NCBI RefSeq assembly: GCF_032854445.1
Contig: NC_088295.1
Span: 31,304,470 to 31,368,469 of the forward strand
DNA: 64,000 nt
Source of the DNA: Liolophura sinensis
Taxonomy: Eukaryota > Mollusca > Polyplacophora > Chitonida > Chitonidae
Direction of reading: 5' to 3'
The position numbers and the translations under genes were made by a program. Numbering within the stretch: the stretch's first letter is position 1; every line of letters starts with the position of its first letter. Below are positions 36,208 to 50,000 of the stretch, piece by piece. The notes under the pieces are model-generated. The model worked only from the letters and a program-made list of their open reading frames with translations, was not told the DNA's origin and did not search any database.

Positions 36208-37321
36208 CTTTGCTAACACTGTGGTAGAGCTGTACAATGTTCTTTTTGATTTTCTTGGAGTAGGGCAAGAGTTCTGACATATCCCACCTGAGGCTCTTTT
36301 CTCGTTTCTCCTGAAAAAGTACAGGCCAACACAAATATGAATGCTACAGTTTTGTCAGTAGCAATCTGAAGTTAGTCAAAGTATATAAAATTTTAAGTGT
36401 AAAGGTATCTACAAATAAGGGTCATAAACTATTACTTTTGGTGGTGAAGCATACATTTTCCCAGTTGGATGTCATACTACTGTCCAAACAAACCTCAAAA
36501 TACCTTTCAAAGATCAATAGAACTTCCAGAATCTACTCATGGTCAAATTTATATGAAATCATGACTGCTGAAGAACTCAACTAATCATCCAACATTCAGT
36601 TGTCCTCCATACCATTTGGGCTTTCAGTTCAGGAAAGTTGACTGATAAAGAACAAATAAAGAATGCTATGCATAACATAATGATGTGGAAAAGTTGGAGA
36701 GAAACATGTTTGCTGTAGGTTTATATGTACTGTGGCAGAATGGGGGATGAGAGGTCAGGTTTGTTTATTGTTTGGCTATTATGTTTTCATGTGTCGATGT
36801 ATTATGTGTTACTAAGAAATGGTAATGTTTTTGTGGCATCTGATTGTATAGTTTACCATTCCTTTTCTAGATCTATATTAGCACTATGCCTGGGGTGAGT
36901 AATCTTGGTCAGAGAAATAGCCAAGACTGTTTTTTTTCTACATACACTTTCTGTTTTGGGCACAGCTAGTATTCCATATAGCCCTCATTCCCTAGCCCTT
37001 GTCCTGTACATGTAGGTCACTATTTGTGTGTTTGGGATGCATGTGGGTGATCATAGATGTTGTAGACAAGCAGGTAGTGGAATTATTTGTAGGAAGCAGT
37101 AAACCCAGCACAAATCTGATTGTTAAAGACTGGACATTTTGTGACTGGAGATATGGTCTTGAAATTGTGCATTTACTCATAACTCACTTTCATGAGATAT
37201 GAAAGAATTCAGGTTATTGTTTTCTGACCGTGAGGTGCTTCTCGTGGACACACAGAGAGACAAGTTTCAGACTTTTTTGTACTTTGTCCGTGAAGAGTTT
37301 GATTTCTTCTGCTTGGATCAT
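36208..37321 (-). CDS. Two coding-like exons of an unrecognised gene
   Basis: Two minus-strand stretches look like real exons. One, 37321-37229, encodes 31 residues (MIQAEEIKLFTDKVQKSL, then a leucine/histidine-rich end) and is followed by a GTCAGA donor. The other, 36310-36208, follows a TTTTTCAG acceptor, encodes 34 residues including LRWDMSELLPYSKKIKKN, and ends in phase 1 before GTATAG. The junction between them is in phase 0. Composition is lysine/glutamate-rich and probably helical. The ATG at 37321 may be a start or simply an internal Met after a weak AAAG acceptor. I do not recognise the protein. I found no next exon in phase before the Mis18 start at 35275, and joining to Mis18 would need an acceptor without a pyrimidine tract. 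They could be part of a gene nested in the COPB1 5' intron, an alternative Mis18 5' end, or decayed exons. Confidence 0.4.
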
Positions 37322-38077
37322 CTTTGAGAAATTACAAGTTGGTATTAATGAGTAAAGAATATAGATGTTTCCCACCCTTCTCCCTGGTATATTTGGGTTT
37401 TAGATGAGTTTGGTTAAATGGAAAATAAATTACTTCAGGTAGATACTTTAATCACACACACTGTATTGACACATTGTAAGTTCTGAAATTTTGTAAGAAA
37501 TATGGAAGTCTTGATGTTTTGAAATGCCTTTGCTTAGTTTGGAAAACGCAAATACATGTATTAATCGTTTTTCACCTGGCTGTCTGGTGCTAGCTTAAAG
37601 TTTTGAAACAAACTTTGCTTACATTTCTTAAAAAGAAATTATCAATTTTAAATCAGATATAAATATTTATATACTAAAACTGTGTAGGGATCCTTTCTTT
37701 ATGATAAAATAATGAAAGAAATGACCTGATACATCTACAAAATACATGGACTTACATGTAAAAGTAGATGCTCTGCATTTGTCAATAAAAGAAAACTTGT
37801 GGATATCACAAAGTCAATCATGAGATCTGCACATAGCTAAAAATGGAATATAACAATACATGTAGTGAAATAATCAGGGGACATAATCAGGGATTCCATA
37901 CCTGTTTGGTAATGTTGTCTAGTTCAAACATTATAAATATAAAATTCTTTCATTTTTTGCAACACTGCAAAAGTATTCCTAGTTGACCATATTTAATGAA
38001 TCGTTATATTTTGGTACGGTGGTGTTGTAGTTACATTTTACTTCTAACGTCGTATGTGATCTTGTTTTGTGTTGTAG
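37322..38077 (+). other. Sequence upstream of COPB1 coding exon 1
   Basis: AT-rich, no supported exon and no clear promoter. Presumably COPB1 5' intron ending in TTGTGTTGTAG at 38077. Confidence 0.4.
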
Positions 38078-38086
38078 GAGGAGAAG

Positions 38087-41000
38087 ATGTCACTGGCAGA
38101 TCAGCCATGTTACACGTTGATCAACATACCCTCTGACAGTGAACCCCCAACAGAGATGCAGCTCAAGCAGGATCTCGGTTAGTAATGACACGCACACAAG
38201 TATAGGCCTGTAGAAGTTGATGAAGTTTCTGTGTTATATGTTGATTACACAGGAAATATTGTGTTGACTTTTTCAAGCATAGAAAATTTACTATGTATCT
38301 GGTGTAATAAAGTATATTTACAGAGTACAATCAGTTTCTGTTTCTGTAACATTACTTTTAAAGTTCACTGAGAGAAAAACAATAAAAAACAATGTTAAAA
38401 ATGTAAGGCTGACTAGGCCAGTTTGTTGTTTTCCTCCATACAATCAGGGAATTGTGGGGGGAAAGTTTCCTAATTCTGGAGGATTTATTTTCTTTTTATC
38501 TGTTCCTGACCTACCATAATTTTTATCCATAACTGGCCATGATAGAGTTGAGATACTGTGGGTGTGATCGCCAGGATATGGCTAAATAATTGCTGATGTG
38601 GCATTAAGCCATAATCATTCATTCTGTCAGTGTGATATGAAGTTACCATCCTGCAGTCAGTGTTATTTCATGTTCACAGAAATGGGGGACACGAAGACAA
38701 AGATCGAGGCCCTGAAAAAGACGATCCAGCTAATTCTTAATGGGGAGAAGATGCCCAGCCTGCTGATGACAATCATCCGCTTTGTGATGCCACTACAGGA
38801 CCACACCATCAAGAAGCTGCTGCTGATCTTCTGGGAGGTGGTGCCCAAGTACTCCGGGGATGGCTCACTCATACACGAGATGATCCTTGTCTGTGATGCT
38901 TACAGGAAGGTCAGTACAAACACTGTTTGATCTGTGTAATTCTGTGCAAAGAGTTTGACCTGCCGATGTAGGAAAACATGTAAATACTTTGATCCTATAT
39001 TTCAATACCAATGTACCAGTAGTACTGAGAATTGATTGTATTCTGTTCAGTATACCAGTGAATAAGGAAATGAACAGAGAATTACCTCCATCACTCTTGC
39101 GTTTTTTTTTTAATGTTTGTCACTGTATGCTTTAATAGACCACTTCTTGTAGTTTCACGCCTTAAAAACTAAAGCTTGCGTTATGTCAAATTTGCTAGTG
39201 TGTAATGGTAATTCAAAGCAGGTCTACTAAGGGAAACAACTGACCCACAAGCTAAGAGATGCAAAGCTCTGACTGTGAGAGTGGAAGCTGAATTAAGAGT
39301 CAAGTATCAAGCTTCAGCATGTGTTAGTGTATGTGTTATTTCTATGTGTGTTGTAGGACCTGCAGCACCCCAATGAGTTTATCAGAGGCTCTACCCTGAG
39401 GTTCCTGTGTAAACTGAAGGAGGCTCAGGTGCTGGAGCCGCTGATGCCAGCCATCCGCTCGTGTCTGGAGCATAGACACTCCTACGTCAGACGGAATGCT
39501 GTCCTGGCTGTCTACACCATCTACAGGTGTGTGAACACGTTCCGTAGAATAAATAGTGGAGTTCATGTGTCCTGTACAAGCATTACAACATGTACTAAGA
39601 TATTGTCTTTAATGAAATGATCCTCTGTCTTCTTTATCGGGCCAATCAATGCTCGTTTTGTTCCTAATCAAATTGTTTGTTAGAAAAATGTACTGTTGGT
39701 CCTGACTCATTCCTGTCAGTTATCATACTAAAGCTTTGTTTTCATAAGTCATAAATAAAGATATTAATTTAATCTCTGGACATAAGATAATGTATTTCAC
39801 CTAAAGTTTGACCTGAATGCATTTTAAAACATTTAAAAGCCATAACATGATAATTTGATGCCAACTTTTATATTGATATTCTAATAAGAAATCAATAAAA
39901 ATTTAACAAAAAACTCCCTTCAAGTGGCCCTATAATCCATAAGAATCAAGCAAAATGTGTTATTAAAAAAGTCAAACTGCAGGTGAAATTCAGTAATCAG
40001 TTATATATAAATTGGTTGTGTGTGTGTCTTTTCTCAGGAATTCTGACTTTTTGATTCCTGATGCACCGGAGTTGATCGCAAACTTCCTGGAGGGAGAGCA
40101 GGATATGTCCTGTAAGAGGAATGCTTTCATGATGTTGATTCATGCTGACCAGGTAAGGCATCTATATATGACCAGTAACACGCTAAGGCAATGAATCATT
40201 TGTAATCTACGTGTTACATACTTGTCTCATTGCCTGTCTTGTTTTATTCTGCTAAAGAAATCAAGTTGCACCTACACCCGGGTGTGTTATTACACATATT
40301 ACCAGTTCAGAGTAAATGTGTTTCAGTGCAGAATATGGTTCATTCAGATATATATGACTTCTGTGTTGTAGGAGAGGGCCCTGAATTATTTGTCCAGCTG
40401 TATTGACCAGGTGAACACGTTTGGGGACATTCTTCAGCTGGTTATAGTGGAACTTATCTACAAGGTACTTCATGTGTTTATACGCAGTCACATGTAGAAT
40501 GTTGATATCAGTACCGTTCAGCCATCATTTTCTTTCCTTTTACACTCATAATTGTGGTATTTAAAAATAAGCAGTGACCTTCTTTGCAGAATGTAGAGAG
40601 AAAGACAATTATGTTTCAGATATTTTATTTACTGTATTTCAGCATTTTGCTTAATTCTTTTTGCTTCATCCACCATGTTTGTCCGTTTAAGAGCTTTTTT
40701 GTGAAGTTCATTTCTTTTCATTCATTTCTTATCAGAATAACTTGTGTTGGCATCAGAAGTATTAATCCCTGTAAGTGCATTTGTACATGCCAAGCTTTAT
40801 GTGGTATAAAGTAAAGGCTCTATCATGGCATTGTTTCTTCTTGACTATTATATTGCACATTATTCCAAGTGCATATTAGTCCTTTAATAGGAATTGTGGC
40901 CTTAATAGGCTTATGACCTTAAGGCCAGAAAGACCTTGTGATGTATTGCAGGATGGATTTGTTATGTCTTATGATAATGTACTAAAGTCTGTCCTGTTTC

Positions 41001-44000
41001 CAGGTGTGTCACGCTAATCCATCTGAGCGAGCTCGCTTTATTCGCTGCATCTACAACCTACTTCAGTCCTCGAGCCCTGCAGTCCGCTATGAGGCTGCTG
41101 GAACTCTGGTAACACTGTCTAGTGCACCTACAGCTGTCAAGGTATGTGAAATGTTTTTTTTTTCTCTGCACTTTTTGACTGTCAGTAGCATTCAATCTCC
41201 TGTATCATGGAAAGCTATTTTGCTCTTTATCTTATTACATGTACTTGTTCTGGATGACAAAACCACAAGAAATGTTCATTGAGTTCATCTTCATAAATAA
41301 TACAATGTGTTTATGTAATTTAGCATTTTATGTTTCTCTCTTTCCAGCTTGACTTTGTGCACAACTGCAAATGTACTTCCAGGCTTGTTTTGTGTACATT
41401 TTTGTTTTGTGCATTATAGGCAGCAGCTAGTTGTTACATTGAGTTGATCATCAAAGAAAGTGACAACAATGTCAAACTGATTGTACTGGATCGTCTGATT
41501 GCTCTTCGTGAGGTGCCAGCTCATGAGAAAGTTCTACAGGTTTGTCTCCCGCAGATATCTTAAAACATGTGCATTTATCAAACTCTTTTGTTTTTTTCTG
41601 GTGAATATTTCAAGGGTATCAAATCCATCAATGGTGTATTGTGTGTAGTTATTAGTTCATTTTGATCAAGTATGTCATCAAGTGTAGACTGTTGTTTAAG
41701 GACACAACCTGAACTCACAAATAACTTTCTCCCAAAGAGAGGAAACTTTTTACTAAAGAATTAAAAACTTGAAATTTGAAGTATGTGAACAAATATTTGC
41801 CCAGTTTGCTCATATTTCTGTTATTTTTTCTGTTTCAGGAACTTGTAATGGACATTCTGAGGGTGCTTAGTGCCCCTGACCTTGAGGTCAGAAAGAAGGT
41901 GTTGAACCTGGCCCTTGATCTTGTGACCTCCAGAACCACAGAAGAGGTCAGACTATATATTAATTGCATGTGAAAATAGGAATACATAAAATAAAGAATA
42001 CAAATTATTTTATAGCTTAACCGTGTAGGATTATGGTATGCCTGTGTGTTTTTGTTTTTCTCTTGATCAGTGATTGTGCTGTGAAATAGTTTTACAAGTA
42101 CAATGTTCTCTGTAATTTTCATTTGCATGTTCAGATGGTTTTGGTATTGAAGAAGGAGGTTGTGAAGACAAATAACTCTGTGGAGCAGGATGACACTGGG
42201 AAGTACAGACAGCTGCTGGTGCGCACTTTACACCAGTGCTGTGTCAAGTTCCCAGACGTGGCTGCCACCATTATACCCGTGGTATGTTTTCTGAGGCTTC
42301 GCATCCAGAATTAGTCCAGTCTTTTCGCAAACAATAATTAAACAAGACAAAGCTGGTGTAACCAAAAGGATCTGGGACGATTTCCTTAAAGAACCTTTCT
42401 GATGAAATTGAAGATAAATTAAGGGAAATTATGATAATAATTCAGAATCAGTGAAGGTAAAATGTTGGAGATGTAAACATACTATTAAACCTAAAAGCTG
42501 CTCATGTTGCTAGTAAAATTCGGATTTAAAAAATTGATTTTGACAATTATAAACAGCTTAGCGAAACGGTCTCTTTCTTTCATGTGAATATTGATTCTCT
42601 TTTAACTGGAAATTCTGGCTTTATCATTTGTAAATGAGAAAAGTATCCAGACCGTTTACATCTTTTTTGTTTATACTGTCACTAATGCTCAGTTGTCTTT
42701 GGTTGCCAGCTGATGGAGTTCCTCAGCGATCAGAATGAGCTGGCTGCTGCAGACGTGCTCGTGTTTGTCAGGGAGGCCATTCAGAGATTTGAACCTCTGC
42801 GGGAACTCATCATCAGTAAACTACTGGAGGTCTTCCCTACCATCAAAGCAGTGAAGTGAGTAGACCTAACAGGAGTTGCTTTCACTTGCCAGGACACGTA
42901 ACACTTTGGTTCCTTTCCCACAATGCACTGGGAATTGTCACAGATTTCTTTGGGCCAAGATTGGAATAAGCTGTTGAAAGTATTCTTTTGTGTAGTCTTG
43001 CATGAAGGGATATCTTGCCAGAAATTGGTGTTGTATTGCGGGCATTCTGGAAAAAGTCTGGCTGTAAACATCAGCTGTTGGTTGGATGCATGTGAAAACT
43101 ATGCATAAAATAAACCTCTTATGATCAGATGCTTGATACAGTGGACATCTTATCATTACCTTTGAAATTCCTTTTTGGGGACCTCCGTGGCCAAGGGGGT
43201 TAGCACGCCAGTGTAACGTAATGACCCAGGAGCCTCTCAGCAATGCAGATACTGTGAGTTCAAGTCCAGCTCATGCTGGCTTCCTCTCTGGGTGTACATT
43301 GGAAGGTCTGTCACCAACCTGGGCATGGTCGTGGGTTCCCCACGGGCTCTGTCCTGTTTTGTCCTGCCCTAAATACTGACAACCATGATATAAGTGAAAC
43401 ATTCTTCGTAAAACACCAATCAAATAAATAAATGAAATTCCTTTTTCGTTACTAGTGCTGTAATGACAAAACATAGACCTTAAATGGCATGGTGTATGTA
43501 CATGTTGTAACCTGGTTCTGGTGTATTGTGTGTAGAATTCACCGTGCTGCATTGTGGATCCTTGGAGAGTACTGCACTAGTTCAGAGGACATACAGAGTG
43601 TCATGACCCTCATCAGGCAGTCACTCGGGGAGGTAAGCCTGTTTCACATTGTAACAGATCATTGTATATTATCACTTGTTTTTTTGCTTTAATACTACAA
43701 AAAGTGCCGATGCAGTAAAAAGGTTATTCAAAATAGGACTATATTTGCTAAGCTAGAATGAATCTTTAGAAAATAATACTGGCTGAGACATATAAATATA
43801 TCTACGATTGCTTTGGATTAATAATTTGTAAGCAGCCATTCTTGAGCTTTTGTGTGATGGCTTCATGAAAAGTGAAAGACATTGTGGATTTAAGACAGCA
43901 GTATTTAGGCAAGTTTGTATGATTGTCATGCTCTGCTCTTCAGATACCCATTGTGGATGATGAAATGAAGAAGGCTACTGGAGAAGTCACAGAAGAAGGT

Positions 44001-47000
44001 ACCAGAAATTCAGTATTTTCTTGTGTTCTGTCAGCTTGATGATCACCTGAGGATTTGCCTGAGGCTGTTCCAACAACAACAAAAAAAAAATTCAGGAGGT
44101 TTAAACAGACTTTAAGCAGATTACATGATGGCTTTTTACTAAAGTTTGTTGTGTAATGATACCTGGTATAGCCATGCTACATTATATAATGTGTTTTCAG
44201 ACACAGAGATGCAGGGTTCAGGTGTACAGAGACTGGTCACAGCTGATGGGACATACGCCACACAGAGCGCCTTCAGCACACAGGTCATCAAGAAGAAAGA
44301 GGAGAAGTAAGGCTCTGTTTCTCAATAATTTCTGCAGACCAGAAGAAAAAAGGGACAGAACAATAAATTTTAAAATGTAGCTAGGATGAAAATTTGTGAA
44401 TGAATTTTCCGGTGCCTTTCACTTGACTCACTGACTGGCCCACAAACTGAACAACAGTTTTATACTATTTTGTCATATTTTGTTGTTATTTTGATCCAAA
44501 TCATATGTTCAGAGTAACAATATTTATGTTTATTTTGTTTTCCAGTTGTAGTTTGGGATTATATTTTCATTCATGATATCTGCACATAAAGCTTCCTGAT
44601 GTATGTTCAAAATCTGTCCTGGAACACTTCCACAAAATTGCCATCGTCTTTAAGAATATCTTTTACCACTGGGCCTTCCCTGCATCAGTTCGTGACTGAT
44701 GCAGTGTTGTGATCATGTGTATGATACCCTTAACTAACACTTGACATCTCTGTCCCCTCAGGCCTCCCCTGTGTAAGTTTGTTGCGGTTGTAGTATTGTC
44801 TGATACCCTTAACTAACACTTGACATCTCTGTCCCCACAGGCCTCCCCTGTGTAAGTTTGTTGCGGTTGTAGTATTGTCTGATACCCTTAACTAACACTT
44901 GACATCTCTGTCTCATCAGGCCTCCCCTGTGTAAGTTTGTTACGGTTGTAGTATTGTCTGATACCCTTAACTAACACTTGACATCTCTGTCTCATCAGGC
45001 CTCCCCTGTGTAAGTTTGTTGCGGTTGTAGTATTGTCTGATACCCTTAACTAACACTTGACATCTCTGTCTCATCAGGCCTCCCCTGTGTAAGTTTGTTG
45101 CGGTTGTAGTATTGTCTGATACCCTTAACTAACACTTGACATCTCTGTCTCATCAGGCCTCCCCTGTGTAAGTTTGTTGCGGTTGTAGTATTGTCTGATA
45201 CCCTTAACTAACACTTGACATCTCTGTCCCCTCAGGCCTCCCCTGTGTAAGTTTGTTGCGGTTGTAGTATTGTCTGATACCCTTAACTAACACTTGACAT
45301 CTCTGTCCCCACAGGCCTCCCCTGTGTAAGTTTGTTGCGGTTGTAGTATTGTCTGATACCCTTAACTAACACTTGACATCTCTGTCTCATCAGGCCTCCC
45401 CTGTGTAAGTTTGTTGCGGTTGTAGTATTGTCTGATACCCTTAACTAACACTTGACATCTCTGTCTCATCAGGCCTCCCCTGTGTAAGTTTGTTGCGGTT
45501 GTAGTATTGTCTGATACCCTTAACTAACACTTGACATCTCTGTCTCATCAGGCCTCCCCTGTGTAAGTTTGTTGCGGTTGTAGTATTGTCTGATACCCTA
45601 TAACACTTGACATCTCTGTCTCATCAGGCCTCCCCTGTGTAAGTTTGTTACGGTTGTAGTATTGTCTGATACCCTTTAACACTTGACATCTCTTTTTCAT
45701 CAGGCCTCCCCTGCGTCAGTTCCTCATGGATGGAGACTTCTTTGTAGGAGCTGCTCTAGCCACCTCCCTCACTAAGCTGGCCCTCAGATATCTCTCCCTC
45801 ACCAAGGACACCAAAAAACAAAATGTAAGTGCTGCTCTATTACGACACAAATTTATGCATAGTCATACTCTGCTTGGAAAACAGGCGTGTGGAGCTGTAT
45901 GTAGTTCAGAAGTATGGTGTGCTGTTCATAACCATTAGCACACCAGGTGTGGTTTCAATACCAGCCTTGGGCAGTGAATTTGTAGATGTAAAAAAAATTG
46001 ATTAAAATACCACCTTTGAGACAATCATGGTTTGTGTGACCCATGGAGCATTTGAAAGATGAACTATTTTGCTGTTTAATTCCAGGCATTCATGGCTGAG
46101 GCTATGTTGATAATGGCAACAGTGATACATCTGGGCAAATCAGGGCTCTCCACAAAGGTAAGACACAGTACCGCACGCAGAATGCTCTGGAAGTTTAGTC
46201 ATTGTCAATATGAATCATGTCAAAACTATTAAATTTTCTGAATGAAAAATGTTTGGCAAAGATCATCTCTATCATTTTTTATTTGTGATAATTATTTTCC
46301 TTTAGACATACATTATTTCTCCTAATTTTTGGGACACCTGGTCTACTCATTTTAGCCAATATATATGTAAAATGGTAGCAGGAATATTGAGTTTCTTTTT
46401 TCTCACAGGGTTAGGCCATCTAATGATCAACATACTCACATCTTTACTTTTCCAAAAGGCTGGTAAAGAAATGTAACATTCTTCTTTCAATACTACTAAT
46501 ATCTGTCACAAAAATTAGAAGAATTTAGTTACCTACCTATTCTCTTTATTATTCAAACAGCTGAATTTTTTTCTTCTCGAGTCCTAAAGAACTAATTACG
46601 CTTAAATATGTAGAAGAACTAAAAGTTTTTGAAACTTTCATGTAATGAATTTTAAAATAAAATTGTGAGGACCCTTCCTTGCTCTAGTATGTGAGCAGTG
46701 ATCCCACTTATCAGGACATCATGCAGTTGAATTCATTGAATACTGAAATGAATATATTGGCATTTTGTTGGAAAACTGATACCCTTGTGACTGTATTGCC
46801 TGATAATGTTGTTTGCAGCCAATCACAGATGATGATGTGGACCGTATAGCAGTTTGTCTGCGTGTGCTGGCAGAGAATAATCCAATGATGGGAGAAGTGT
46901 TCAATAAAGGCTGTCGTCAGTCCCTCTCCCTCATGCTACAGGCTAAAATAGAGGATGAGAAAGCCCAGCAAAAGGTCAGATGGCACAAAATTTGGTTTGT

Positions 47001-50000
47001 TGTTTCTGTAAACCCTCAAATAAGGAAATAATACCCTCATAATATACTTGAATAAATATCTTGCAAACTTGCAAAAAGGTTGAAGAATACAGTAATTAAC
47101 AACATGTGCATAACTTTTCTTTTCCAAAGAAACTGAGAGAGAAGTGTGATGTTTTGTTTTGAAGAATTAGTTGTAATACCTAATATTAGTATTAAAAATG
47201 CTGGACATGGCGCCATTTATCTGGCGTGAATCCTAAGGTGCTCCAGGCATGAGATTTGTCCTCTTTTTGGAGGAATTCCTCTTATTTATACAAAAAATAC
47301 ATCAGAAAAATGTTCAGAATTTAATTCAGAAATGCTAAAAATGACAAAATTATGAGTGTGATGTATAGTTTCCTCTTTTGCATCCCAGTGTCTGTCTCAT
47401 CCCTGGTGCTCCTGTTCACGTAGAAGAGTGAAATGTTGGAGCCAATATTCAGAATGCTTGAAACCTGTCTAGTTGACTGTCTTTAATACAATCAATTAGG
47501 ATGGTTAGCTTCATTGAATGAAGTCACCTTGAAAGTATAATGATATTCTATTTTTTATAATGATGCCAGTAGACGGCATTATCACATGAGGTATTTTATG
47601 GATTATCGCACAAGATAATATAATGTGACATTTTAATTTGTAGGCTGCTGAGAAGACAGCCATCAAAATTCAGGCAGATGATCCCATCTCCTTTGCTCAG
47701 CTGGTCTCTAAGAATGAACTTGGTACAACAGAGGTGAGTTTGATGAGGCAAATCTACACTTGTGATATTCAAGTTGTACTCAAACTTTGTTTGATCAGAG
47801 TTACATCAGATATGCTTTAAATAGACTGAGGAAGTAAATTGAGTTTTGGCTCTAAAATGAATTAAGATCACATAGTGTCAGTAACATGCACTTTACCTGT
47901 GTTGTTGTTTGCAGATTTTTGCCATATTGAACAAAATAGATCATAGCGGATGGCTTTTTTTATTTGTTAACTGGTAAAATAATTGTGTATAACACTGCTA
48001 TTGGTTTGTAGAACATGTTTGAATTGACGCTGTCCCAGGCTTTAGGGATGACAGTGAAGAAAGGTGGAGACTTGATGGGGTCATCCAAACTTAACAAGGT
48101 GCGTATCTAAATAGTGTCTTTCCACGTCTAATGACGCCTCGTTGTCTTACTACTGAAAAATTGTTAAGTACAAAGTTAAATTTCAAGCATACATACATAA
48201 ATAGGGTGTTTCATTTTCTTTCTTTTTTCTTCAGGGGCCATCACCTCATTTGATTTTTTTTTAATTTGACATATATTTGACTTTCGTTTGGTAATTTGGG
48301 TACCACAGCCACAAAAAATTTAGTATGAAGAAAGTTTTCTGATCTTGCCAGATGTCTTTTGGTATTCTGTCAGAAATCTGAAGAGGTGATACAGTTTTGA
48401 TATCAGTTAACTTATCCCACGTTATGTTGATCCAGCTGATTTGTTTTCCTTTCTCAAGGTGCACTGAAACCACAGTAAATAAATATGACTGGGAGATTGC
48501 ATTGTCACACTAACATCAATGATTATCTCCCCTACTTTCAGGCCACTCGGCTCTTGTATGCTGAAGCTAAATGTGAATCAGCATGGTTTAGGGCTTGGAT
48601 CATCTTTTTAACATTTCTGATTATCTGCTTTTCTCTCAGGTCACCCAGCTGACTGGTTTCTCTGACCCTGTCTACGCTGAAGCCTATGTGAATGTGAATC
48701 AGTATGACATAGTGCTGGATGTCCTTATTGTAAACCAGACCTCTGATACCCTTCAGAACCTGACTCTTGAGCTGGCTACCCTTGGTGAGTAATCAGTGTA
48801 GAAGCTACGCTAGAACAGATACCCAGTTTCGTATCCTTGAACTATTGCCTTTCCCTTTGTTAGAAACTAACAAATGTGACCAAAGTTTTATTAAATAAGT
48901 TTAATGTCATTTAAGAATACCAACATAAATTGTATTGTTTCCAGGAATAAGGTCAGAAAAAATTTAAGAACCATTTCTTCAACTCAAAATTGGTTTCTGG
49001 TCAAGTAATTTGAGGAATTTTATTACCACTGATGATGTGATTGGATCACGTCAGTGGCCTAATGGTTAGAGCGTCAAACCCGGTGGTCGGGTCATACCAA
49101 AGACATTAAAAAAAGTACTTGGTGCTGTATGGCTTGGCACTCAGCACTGAGAGGCTAGAGCAAGGAAACACGACTGATTGGCCTGGTGTAAGTATAGTGG
49201 GACTGGGTGGGGTGTCATGTCGAATGCCTTCGGGATGATACTTCAGTGGCAGCAGCACTTTGGCAGTATGGATTCAAGAAGCCCTGCCACAAGAAGACAC
49301 AATATATGTACACACACCTAATGACTCCTCCTCGTCATATGACTGAAAAATTGTTGAGTACGACATTCAACCTCAAGCATACATACATACCACTGATGAT
49401 GTGGAATTGTTTCATCTTGAGTTTGTTGTGAAGACATCAGATAGAGTGTATTGAAATACCTGTTTCATTATTACCCAGGTGATCTAAAATTGGTGGAGAA
49501 ACCACAGCCTGTAACCATGGCACCACACGACTTCACGAACATCAAGGCCAATGTCAAGGTTGCTTCTACAGAAAACGGAATTATCTTCGGAAACATAGGT
49601 AGGAGGGCTAGAAATGAAAAGATATTGGCTATTATATTTTTTATTTTATATTTTAATATAAAAGGTCAACATTTAGTGAGTAACACATCCAGATCAGATT
49701 CTACAGTAATATTTCTGTTTTTTTTTTTTTATTTGAAATGTGAGAATATATGTAATTTTAAGTAACACCTCATATTCTCTGCGTTTTAGTGTATGACATC
49801 ACTGGAGCAGCAAGCGATCGTAACTGTGTTGTGCTCAACGACATCCACATAGACATCATGGACTACATCATCCCTGCGACCTGTACTGATACAGAGTTCC
49901 GGCAGATGTGGGCAGAATTTGAGTGGGAGAACAAAGTGGCAGTGAACACTAATGTGTCCAATCTTCACGATTACCTGCAGCTTCTGCTGGGCTGTACCAA

